A stretch of DNA of 53,286 nucleotides, taken from contig FN649749.1 in assembly GCA_000310025.1 (NCBI GenBank), positions 3,024,468 to 3,077,753 on the forward strand, given 5' to 3'. Origin of the DNA: Ectocarpus siliculosus. Taxonomy: Eukaryota > Sar > Phaeophyceae > Ectocarpales > Ectocarpaceae. The notes under the pieces were generated by a model. The model worked only from the letters and a program-made list of their open reading frames with translations, was not told the origin of the DNA and did no database searches. The translations under genes and the position numbers were made by a program. Of the stretch, positions 12,975-23,297 are shown piece after piece (within the stretch, counting starts at the first letter, position 1; each line of letters begins with the position of its first letter).

Positions 12975-14921
12975 GCTGTGTCGTTCGATGTGGCACTTGA
13001 AGCAGCGTTGAAATACCACATGTTTCTACGAGCGCGAAAAGAGCGCCCTATGAAGTAGGCGGAGATGAAGAAGTCGATCAAACATCAAACAATAAAAACA
13101 TGTGCAAGCCGACAGTCCCGTGGAAACCGCCGTGCTTGTGGACACAACATGTGTGGAGGCGTTCTCGGTTCCAACCCGACGGGGGGGCTGCAGCCAACTT
13201 CGTTCTTGCAGCACTTGCAGTCGCGAGGGCAGGGAGTGGGGGGGTTCGGCGTACCTGCGTCTTCGGACACACTCTGCACTCTGCCACACCACCTTGCTGC
13301 GACACAGATAGAGACGGAGACAAGCGGACAGCCAGCCAGATACAGCGTGCTCTTCTGCGTATCTGTGTGGATGGTTTGGGTGGAAAAATGAAATTTGCCG
13401 GCAGTTTGGACGTCGTGCCCTCTGGTGGGCATTTAAAGTCTACATAGATACAGCAGTAGCTCGTGACCAAATAAGTTAAACGAATTTCGGCGGTGTACTG
13501 TACTTCAGTTCAGTGTCTTGGTGTTGGAGTGAGGAACAAAGAAGAGGAGGCACAGCGTTAGTTAGTGGCGGCACGCTCATCAGGAGCATCCTCCCTCACT
13601 GGAATTCGGGCTCAAGTCTTTGAACTAATGCATTGGGCTCAGCGGCCGGCACGACACTGACTCCCTCCCGTATTGTATGATGGCTTCAGCAATAACCTGC
13701 ATTCAACCGGTGAGATGCCTCGAGGGGTAATTTGCAAGAGGGTTTACTCGGTATTTTTACCAACGTGAAAATACCACCGTGGTGGGCGTTACCGGTATAT
13801 CTAGTAGTCTACCGCCAACTACCGCTGTAATTTTTGTTTTTACCGCCTGCGCAAGTCTGTACCGCCAAAAAACGCGTTACCGCCTGCCACCGAAACATTT
13901 ACCGCCATGTGGCAATACCGTCGCTAAATTACCTCCAAGTTTTTGTTTTCCCGCCTCCGCCAAAGCCGTTACCGCCAACAAACGCATTACTGCCTACCGC
14001 CAAATGGCATTCCCGCCGAAAACGTGTCCGCCTATAAAACCGTTACCGAGTAAACCCTTGGTTTTTTTAGCCTTGCTCAAGATAGAATGATGCCACAGGG
14101 TCGTTAAGATTCCGGGGTGGTGCAAAACCTCAAAACGTTCTACAATTTTCAATCTTGTAGTCCCAGCTTTCCCGTTAGGTCTAAACCCGTTGTCCCCTCG
14201 CGCGCATTTAGTTATTTACGGACCAAACACAAGATACGACTAGTGTACTAGCGGAGAGAGTTAACGCCGGCTAGCGTCCGCCTTCAGCTTACATGTGCAA
14301 CGAATCGCACTCCCCGTCTGACTCTCAAACCCGCACCTACGTTCTGTACACTTGGTACAAAGTAATCCTAGCCAGTACCAGCTGGGAATGCCATCACGGC
14401 TGGAAATCCGATCACGAGATGACCCGGTCACACAAAACAACTACATACAGTTTGTGTGATCCTCCTCCCGACAAATCACTCAAAAAACAGCTGGGATTTG
14501 CATACTCCGGATAAAAATAGGAAAATTAGAACAACGTAGAGGATTGGTTTGCTACAGCCAACCGTTGGGGTGTGCGAGGCGGAAAATACACGGTGTTCTT
14601 CCAGGCGATTACTTAACGCCCGGATCCCAACAAGCCGGCAACATACAAAAAAGGCGAAAAAAACGCTACAAATGTGCTTCTAAACATCAATACATCGGAC
14701 GCCGATGTTACACGGGAACACATCTGCCATCGGTCACAGACCAAGGTGTGCTCAACTGTCCAGGCGCCCCCACTTATCTGGCCCCCTTATCAACAAAAAA
14801 GAACAACCACACACGAGTAAAAAAATCAACCCCGCCGACAACCCCCCCGCCCAGCGGACGCAAGGGTAAACTGTAAAACCATCGGCTATCAAAACCCGGA
14901 CGTGCACAGGTGCCACATTTC
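12975..14921. other. Intergenic: CFAP57 5' region and methyltransferase 3' region
   Basis: Contains the putative CFAP57 promoter (from about 13020), the inverted-repeat element at 13740-14057, and about 860 bp before the methyltransferase stop codon. Short open frames here show no family resemblance or splice-phase support. I did not find a convincing X-box for ciliary regulation. Confidence 0.5.
13740..14057. mobile_element. Terminal-inverted-repeat element filled with TACCGCC words
   Basis: GGGTTTACTCGGTA at 13740-13753 is exactly inverted at 14044-14057 (TACCGAGTAAACCC), bounding about 318 bp. The interior repeats TACCGCC-like words roughly every 15-30 bases, mostly in one orientation, interleaved with A/T-rich words such as TTTTTGTTTT. 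No coding capacity and no obvious target duplication. It could be a non-autonomous DNA transposon or a decayed satellite-like insert. Confidence 0.55.
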
Positions 14922-17900
14922 TTAGCTCCCGAAGCCCGTGGCTTGCAAGCACGTGACGAGTTCGACCCATCCCTGGGCGGCGTCGTCGGCAAACTCGCTC
15001 TTCTCGGCGGCGTGCGTCCCCGCCGTCTGTCGAGCCACGGATACACAGGGGTAAAAAGATGAGGGATGCGGGGTATTGTAGTGAGATATGGTTGGGTTAC
15101 TACGGTTCAAGGAAGGGCGCGTGGGTGCGGCATGATCAGGGGTAAACGGAGGGGGTGCGGGGGTGGTGGCAACAACGCTTGACGGACGCGGCTTCTCTCT
15201 CAAACCCAATGCAAGATCGACGATAAGAAACAAAAATGTCAACTTCCTCCGATGCGTGGAATACGGAGTGTCTGTGAGTGGCATCGTCCGCTCTGGGTTC
15301 GAGCTGAGTTTCGGCACGAGGCATCAAACGATTTACTTCTCCGCGTGCATGTACGCACGGCCGCTTGATCGGGACAGCACGCCAAACGAGAGCTTGGGGC
15401 CAATCTTCAACAACACAACTTTTTTCTTTCTTCGTCGTAGATGTTTCTTACTTTCCATGAGAAAGAAAAAGGCGCCGTCAACATCCATCCGCCAATGATC
15501 AGAATCGTCGAAAACTGCACGAGCTTCTGCTGCCGCGTAATCGGCACAAGTGATATGAGACAGCACATTCCTGGTAGATATGCAAACTGTTGTTGGATAG
15601 TCGAGGTTTGCCGGGTTCTTCGAGAAAAAAAAACGTGAGCTGTGTGAGTTGTTGATCATTGTCACAACCAACTGGCAGCCAGCTGCGGGCTGGTCCTGCT
15701 GCCCGCTTTCGCTGCCATCTTGCATCACCCCTTGACAAAACTACAGAGCGAGCCCACTCCGGAGGAATCACTTGAACCGCACTCACCTTTCCGCCGAACA
15801 CCAGGGAAAGGATTATCCTCTCTGGGTTGGACTCCACCCTGACCGCCGAGGGATTTCCAAACCCGTTGGCGATGGCGTGCTGCGCGGAACAGAACGGAAG
15901 GGGAGGGAGAGGGAAAGGCCGAGAGCGCGGACGAAACGCACGCCACAGCAGGCTCGATTTTTTTTCGCACGAGAGCAAGCCGATGACCACTCTCGCTGGT
16001 TTGGGCCCGGACACTCAAAACGCAGGCCCCGTAGAGCGCGGAACACCGAAAGGAGTGCGAAAGTAACAGCAGCAACGGCAGTATCGATGAAAACAACAAC
16101 CAGCAGCAGCAGCAGTCCATCTCCTCGATGATTGGCCAAACAGCGTCTTGATTCCCCTCCGAAACTCGTGGACCAACAATGCGTCAACAAAAAACGAAAA
16201 AAACGCTTCAAATTGTCCAGACGGGGACTCGAACCCCACGACTAACTCTTATAGAAACCATTAGACTAGTCAGCGTCAGCGCTGCCTTGTCTAACGGGAT
16301 GGTTTCAGCTTCTAAAAGTCACTATCGCACCACCACCACCACCACCACCACCACCACACGGGGGGGAGCGCAGATGACTCAAAAGCTTTGATCATCCCAC
16401 CTTCTCCATGAGCGCCAGCACCTCTTGCAGGAGCTGATTAATAGTCTAATGGGATGGTTTCAGCTTTTAAAGGTCACTACCGCACCACCACCACCACCAC
16501 CACCACCACCACACGGGGGGAGCGCAGACGACTCAAAAGCTTTGCCATCCCACCTTCTCCATGAGTGCCAGAACCTCTTGCAGATTTCCTCGGTTTTCGT
16601 GGGCCAGCAGGAGCGTTCCTCCCTCCCGAAGAGCGGCGGCCGCGGTGACCATGAGATCCCTTACCTTCACGTCCATTCGCGGCATCCACTCAGATTTCTT
16701 CGGCTGGGAATTTTTTTGCAACACCAAGCGAGAGTTTTCGGCGAGGTTCGTTGAGGGCATCAGAAATCGTGATCGTGCCCGTGATACATATCCAGGCGAC
16801 TCTTCTTTTTACGAAAAACGTATTCATGCGGAGTGTCCTAGACTATCTGTCGTTGATTTCTATTGACTTGCGGATCCTTTCGGATCCGTCATATTTTCGT
16901 ATACCTTTTTTTGGTAAGTTTGCCTGTGACCACGGGAATCGACAGCGTCAAGTGTTGGATCAGTACGGACAGAAGAAGGTACTGGGTAGAGAGAGATCGG
17001 AACGGTTGTTAAGGTGATCGGAACGGTTGTTATGGTGATCGGGACGGTTGTTAAGGTGAAGACAATAACATCAACAACAACAACATTCATGCATACAATC
17101 AAAGAGCGACTATCCGTTCGAGATGATACCACAGCAGTAGTCGAAGGTCGAAGTGGACGTGCTGAAGTTTTTACATCCGTGAGTGGAAAAAAAACAGCGA
17201 CTCTTGCGCGGTTGAAGCGTTCGGAACTAGGTCAAACGCAGCTGTTGGGGGTTGCCGGGTGACGCTTATGACTGCGGTGAAGCCGTGGTCCCCCGGCATA
17301 GGCAACTAGGTTAGCCGAGCAAAACAAAAAATAGGGTAGAATAGTATAGGATACGTAGGATAGGATATGATGCGTCCAACCCATAAAAAAAAACCCAGCT
17401 ATATATGCAAATGTTTTGCGTCTAGCCGATGATCCGTTCATCTTGTCCGTGCAAGTCCAAAATAAAACTGCAGCCCAAATTCAACACACGGCAGAGCGAA
17501 CAAAGGTACAGCCTATAGCCCCCCCCGCTCTGCTCACACAGCGGACGAATAAAGGCACAGTACATAGTAGTCCACACACCCTCTCTTCACAAAGCCGGAT
17601 GAAGAAAAATGACAAGTCTCTTAGCCCCCTTTGCTCTTTTCCAGCAGCCTTGGCAAGGTTTTCCCACTAGGTTAACATGCCAGATAAAGCATGCAAATCT
17701 GGGGGTTTTGGTTTAGGCTCTACGTACCACCGTCCTGTTCTACTTCCTCACAAACAATAAACAAACTTAAAAAATCTGGCGAAGAAGGGGGCCCCTCTTG
17801 TCATCACCTTCTCCGGGTAAATCAAGTCCGAGCCCATGACCATGTCGAAGTGCCCCATCTCCAGCACCTCCATCAGGTCGTGCGCCTCCTCCGCGTTGCC

Positions 17901-20900
17901 CCATCGCAGCTCCCTCGCGTGCGCCGGCCTACCCTCGTCGCACTCCTTGTACTCCATCTTAGCCTCGTCCTCCTTGCCTTCTCCCGCGCTCGAAACGTTC
18001 GTAGAGATGTTCTGCCCGCGCGAACGTAGGGACACGCACACACACACAACGGAAACGTTAAAGAACGAAACTTGTCCAATAGGGACAACGCCTCCATAAA
18101 ATCATTCGGATCCAGCCCTCGAGTCTTTTCTCGTGGCACGACAAGGACACAAAACCGACAAGATCCCAGGTGGATTCTTCCACACGTTGAAACCAAACAG
18201 GCTACCGTATATGACACAAGATAACACACCCCCTGGACCGATTTTCAAAGCTCGATTACTCCACGACGAAGAGGATGCATAAATGAAACAATACGTTTTC
18301 GAACAGCTCTCGACGAGACGGTTCCAACGCCGCCGTTTTCGGCGCTGTGACTCTTCCTGCTGTTGAGAAATCGAGCTTTGAAAATCGGCCAAGGGGGTGT
18401 GTTATCTTGTGTCATATACGGTATCCATCCACCGTAGGCCACGGCCAAAACCAACCCCCCCCGCTCCCCTTGGGTAAACTAGAACAATATTGCCGACCCC
18501 CCCTCAACAGGCTGTTTTCGTGGAATGCACACATATGTCCAAGGTAGCGGAAAAGGGCAAAGCAAGAGCAGGGAAAGCCGCACCCAATACTCGGAAACCG
18601 GCACCTCCATACACGCATCAAATTGACAGTTTTGGAGAGCGTAATCGTACCGCCGCTAGAGTACGCCGGAGAAGTATGGAAATAAGAAGGTAGTCAAAGA
18701 GCTCGAGGCGGCGCAGATGAAAGCAGCGAAAATCATCCTAGGATGCTCCAAGCGCACCAGTAATGCACCCGTCAGGGCAGAACTGGGGATCCAATCCCTA
18801 CGATCGGGAAGAGACGCAAGGAAGCTAAAATGGCAGTAACGCATGTGCGGTACGGGAGAGGAGAGGTCGCCGACAATAGCTTGGGAGGCGAAGTGGGCAA
18901 ACGAGAAGAGGGGTAGACAACCCAAGGCGTGGGCCAAGGTTGTAGATGACGTATGGGAGGTGTTCAAGGACAAGATATCTCTTGCTTTTGCCGAGAGAAC
19001 AGAATGTAACCAAAGAAACCAAGGATAAAGAGGGTCTAGATGTGTACGGAATGTCGAAAGAAGGAATAGGGTTCAAGGTGTACTTACATGGACCAATGGA
19101 TGAAGCGGCAAAGCTGAAGGTTAAATGTACGACCGGGGGCATTGGCCTTCGAGAACGTAGACGAAGATTAGAAAGGCAGAAGATGAACATGACAAGTTCA
19201 AATGTGAATGCGGCTCCGAGGGCGAAGACCGGGTTCATTTAGTTGAGGAATGTCCATTGTAAAAGAATGAGAGGCAAGTGTACACGACTGAGCTGGGAAA
19301 ACGAAAAGGAAGATACACGGAGATGTTTGAGGCATGGGATAGCCAGGAGAAGACGGTAGCTGTACTGGGGCATAGGAAGTGGGTTGAAAAAGCAGGAATC
19401 GATATCAATAGGATATATAGGCTAGGGAACATTTTTGAGCCACCTCTGGCAAAGTAGGAAGGAACGATTGGCCATCGGTGATTGGTCATGTGGGAACAAT
19501 ACTTCGTCCTCTCGAGGGCGCCGTGGTCAGTGGACTAACCGCTAAGGCATGCGAACATAAAGAGTACCGACCCCCCCCTTAGCCGTCACGTGGCTCGCCA
19601 TGCAAGAACCAGCGTGGTCGTTCCTTCGTCTCAAAACCGGCGTTCATGGACCAGACAGACACCATCCAGCCCACCCGTGCGTGTCAGGGCAAAAGTCCTC
19701 TCACCTCCCTGAGATACTTGATGACCGAGCTGTCCCCATCGGTCATGACTACCGCCGCCGCACCGGTCTTGTGCGCGATCAGTCCCGCGACTCCCATGCC
19801 CGAGCCCAACTCCAGCACTCGTCTGAGATTCCAGGCACCGGGCACAACACGCAAGAGAGGAGGAAAGCATTCAAAAAATGTTGTAAAATAGCGTAAGAAA
19901 CCAAATCCGTCTGCAACATCAAGGCATGACCTTGGAGGTGGAGGTATGATGATGCCATACCGGCGACTTCCCCGAAACAAAGCGGCAAGCGTTCTTCGCC
20001 TGGCAGCAAGCGCCCGAATAGCATGCCGGGATTAGGGTCGGCGTACCGACGGTTAAAGAACTCGTATCAAACAACACCGTCAAACATATTCACCCTCGAA
20101 ACCCAACTAGCGAGTGTTGAATCAGAGCTTCGTGTTCTTGCCGTGGGAGATACACACCATCACATCAAACTCGATTTGACCTTCTCGCGATGTACCCTCG
20201 CCTTCTCTTTGAACGAAGGCGTGACTCTCTCTGTCTCTGTCTGCCTCTCTACCTCTGTCGTTCTCTCTCATTCCTGTCCCTCTTTCCTGTCTCGATTCGC
20301 GGCGATGCTTTCTTGGTCGATGCTCTCTCCGCAGTTCTCTCTCAAGTCGGATCGCGGCGTGTTTTAGTTTCTTTCGTGCTTGCATGTGGTATGTATCTGT
20401 TCTCCCCGCCTATGCCTACAAGCTACACGCCTGTAGCATACATGTTCCTGCCCTCTCAATTCACCCCACCCTCTTCTTGCACTTGCGAATCTTAGGTGCG
20501 TCCATGTCGGGTGTACAACATGGTTCGGCCGGCCAATCCAAATGTCAATAGACACATTCATCTCCGGGTCCAAAAACCTACTTCAAGATTCGCTTCAAAA
20601 AAATTCAAACTGTCTTGTCGAGCCTGTTACCGACAGGGGAGACATCGCTGTATGTTGCTCGGGAATCGTGGAAATACAGGTAGCTTTCGCTGACGCTGTA
20701 ATGATTCATTGCTAATCTATGTTAGACCCTTTTCTACTTGGATTCGCTGTGTGATGATTTGAAAATAAAATAACAAACAATTGGCCGCTGGCCGCAGGAG
20801 GAAATGTGTGCGAGCACACATGCGCAGCAGCGCGTGTATTTTCGCTTGTCTCCGTTTTCTTCGCAACCGGAGAATCCTGCTGCCGTGCAACCAAACGCTA

Positions 20901-22225
20901 CACTACAAGCGCCAACGCGTGCCGGACAAAATCCAGCAGTTGTTCGAATATTTCGTGGTGGGTACTTGGGGTCCAAAGTACGAAAAGAAAGAGGCAGCGT
21001 ATGCATGCATACGTACCCCGACTACGTTTCGCCTTCACGTTGACTTGGTCCCCCACATCCCCACGTAGGTAGACAGACTACCAAGGCGCATTCGAGTACA
21101 TGCACCCGAGTGCGCAGCACACGCGTATACCGTGGTACAATTTAGCGCCTATTCTTATTTCGTGTCGAGGCCAATGCACAAAGGAAGGAGTCTGCTTTGG
21201 GCCTTGGATGAAAGGCAATCACCAACGTCGCACCGTCGTTCTGCAACCCTAGAAGCGGCGAGATAGGAGCAGAGGGAGGCGGTGCACGGCCAGATGGTGT
21301 GTCCCCCGTGAGCGACCGTCCACTCCAGCTGCTTGTTGCGCAATCTCGGCACTGTGTGTCGCCGCCAACAGAGAGAGATTGAGAAGGAGGAGGAGGATGG
21401 GGGAGGTAAACAAATTAACCGGCACCGTCGTACTATACACGAGTGCCGTATTCAACACCGACCGTGTATTGTGCTGCACAACGTGTGGATCTCGCTCCGG
21501 GTGTACACTTGCATCGGGATCGGGCCGTGGATTATGCATGCAACGCACCGACGAAAACCTTGTCATGATGCGGGAGGGTGCGCGACGGGTTCGTAGCCTC
21601 TACAATGGAATTATTTATCCAGACAATAATGTATACTCCTGTTGAACGCGGCATGCTACTATTTTTCTGCCGTGATCGTAGCAGCAGCAGCATTGGACGA
21701 CATGAGGTCCCCACAAGACATGCATTGCTGCACGATTGTCAACATGGAAATTGCTGGGACACCCTTATCGTATTCATGCTAAGAGCAGTACTTGAAGATT
21801 GACTGCTCAACCAACGTAATGCGGAATTTCTCAACAAATTCGAATCACGCAATTGATGAAGGCTGGAAAGCTCGCAAGGCATACCTACAACAAGGACATG
21901 CTGCTTTTGCGATCATACTTCCCTGCTGTCATACTGACACACCACCCATGTCTGGAGTATTATTCGGATGTAACTTGGGGGGGCGTGCGGGAGTGAGAGC
22001 CTTGGGCTGGCGACTCAATATTGTACGCATATTTGTATGCATAGACCCGTTCAACAAAAATCGCTGGCGCACGCCGCGTACACTACACTCACCAGTAGTG
22101 TCAACGGTAGCGGTGGTCACGATCAGCACGTGAGGTCCGACTTGGATGGTCTTGTTGCAGTATGATATCTGGTCCTCCACCGAGATGACCATGGCCTTCC
22201 TGAGCAGCTTCCCGAGCTTGACCAT
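14922..22225 (-). CDS. Putative protein-lysine N-methyltransferase, Methyltransf_16 (METTL21/FAM86-like)
   Basis: Seven exons: 22225-22093, 21351-21234, 19822-19705, 18011-17808, 16703-16554, 15879-15787, 15026-14922. Phases agree at every junction and the frame ends in TAA, giving 306 residues. Exon 2 has the family's pre-motif TIWPCTASLCSYLAAS. Exon 3 has the SAM-binding motif VLELGSGMGVAGL (about residues 86-98) and the acidic ribose contact VVMTDGD. Exon 4 ends in SDLIYPEK, equivalent to the family's post-II D-x-x-Y motif. Exon 5 has LREGGTLLLAHENR, the usual strand before the C-terminal helices. The family methylates lysines on proteins such as elongation factors and chaperones; the substrate here is unknown. 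The last two exons are less typical, so the C-terminus is the weakest part. Introns carry a TIR element, a LINE fragment and an exon-end duplication. Confidence 0.85.
16213..16285 (-). other. tRNA-like relic with A-box and B-box matches
   Basis: On the minus strand TAGTCTAATGG (16268-16258) fits the RNA polymerase III A-box and GGTTCGAGTCC (16235-16225) fits the B-box, followed by CCGTCTGGACA like a tRNA 3' end. The 5' acceptor strand does not pair with TCTGGAC, and the A-to-B spacing is about 12 bases too short. It is therefore a degraded tRNA or tRNA-derived repeat, not a working tRNA. Confidence 0.5.
16290..16583. repeat. Tandem duplication of an exon end, donor and (CAC)n tract
   Basis: Copy 16290-16430 and copy 16445-16583 are about 140 bp each and nearly identical. 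The right copy contains the last 30 bases of methyltransferase exon 5 (down to 16554), its GTGGGA donor and a (CAC)n microsatellite. The left copy reproduces all of these inside the following intron, as a potential decoy donor. Confidence 0.85.
18203..18423. mobile_element. TIR element (MITE) copy a, TA-flanked
   Basis: TA at 18203-18204 and 18422-18423 bound near-perfect inverted repeats of about 55 bp starting CCGTATATGACACAAGATAA. The centre has the family core CTCTCGACGAGACGGTTCC. It lies in a methyltransferase intron. TA flanks suggest a Tc1/mariner-type insertion; no transposase is present. Confidence 0.85.
18628..19582 (+). mobile_element. LINE 3' fragment 2, heavily mutated, antisense in a methyltransferase intron
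   Basis: Same element as 656-1893. The translation VIVPPLEYAGEVWK is followed by a stop and frameshift near 18680, then AAKIILGCSKRTSN, a stop near 18838, GMSKEGIGFKVYLHGPMDEA, a shifted C-x-C-x8-H-x4-C motif (CECGSEGEDRVHLVEEC, about 19208-19258), and VAVLGHRKWVEKAG. The 3' tail GGACTAACCGCTAAGGCATG, an AGAGTAC word and a short C-run end it near 19578. Several stops and frameshifts make it an old, dead copy. Confidence 0.85.
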
Positions 22226-23297
22226 CCTCACACCTTCCTAATGACTGATGACGATGCACGCGTGTGTTTTCGTTATTCCTCGCACCTCCCCTCGTTCGTG
22301 TGTTTCGCCTTCCAAAATATATACGATGAAACTTGGGTGCACGCCCAAAGCGATGGCTAATACACCCCGACCGCCCTCTTGCGCTGACGGTTATCAAGCT
22401 CGACACGCTCTCTCCGACCGCCCTCTTGCACTGACGGGTATCAAGCTCGCCGCGCTCTCCAGTCCTCGCTCGCTGCTGCCCCCTCCAAACGGTTGTGAAT
22501 CTACACTTTTCTGGAGATTCGTCGCAGTCGGCGGGATGCAGCAATGGCGCACCTCATGACGTAGCACTTACGTACGTCACGCGGGACTGTGGGACAGCGC
22601 AAAACAAAGGGAACAAAAAAAAACAGATCCAAGATCCAAGATCCAAGATCCAAGATCCGCTGAGAACGGAAGGACACAACAGACAGGACACACATTCACC
22701 CTGCTGCATCACCTTTGTCATGGCACGACCCACCCGTGTTGCAAACTTGTTTCGATCCTCGACTTGGACTGCTGTTGTTGTTCTCTAAGCGCAACAACAA
22801 CCTTTTGTTGATGACCCACACGCTGCAACTATTCGATGGGTACCTCCACCACGTGCATGATGCGCCGGACCCGAGCGTGTCAGTTCCAAAGCGCGCGCAC
22901 CTTACAATGTATCACGAATGCCTTCTATGCTTGAATCTATACATACGATCTCTCACTCTGTCGCAACGGGAATAATAATACACAGAACTCGTCGAACACA
23001 CGACCAGCTCTCGTCGTGGCCGGCGGCAGTGGGACACGTCAATCCCTCTCGAAGCTTTTCAATGCAATCAACACGTAACAGGCTCGCCACGCCTCTTATT
23101 AGTCTATCTACGAGATCCATCCGTCAGTTCTGGCGTCTGCATCACAGCAAAGTGTCCGATCTACAGCAGTAAATAAATGTGTAACAACTCAATTGCCGTA
23201 GCTTTCTTTGGAGAGGCACGGGCTACCCTGTCCAAGACGACGCTGACGGGCTGTGTGCTTCTGCGTTTGCGACGATGACAGCTGGTCTAGAGTCAAC
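22226..23297. promoter_or_regulatory. Divergent intergenic region: methyltransferase and membrane-protein candidate
   Basis: About 1.07 kb between two outward-facing start codons, so it probably holds both promoters. Visible structure includes an 8 bp tandem repeat of GATCCAA type at 22626-22658 and a repeated CCGCCCTCTTG word near 22370 and 22420. No TATA-like element was assigned with confidence. Confidence 0.4.

Noticed and set aside
16213-16285. Functional tRNA gene
   Set aside because: Acceptor strands do not pair and the A-to-B distance is too short, so only a relic is reported.
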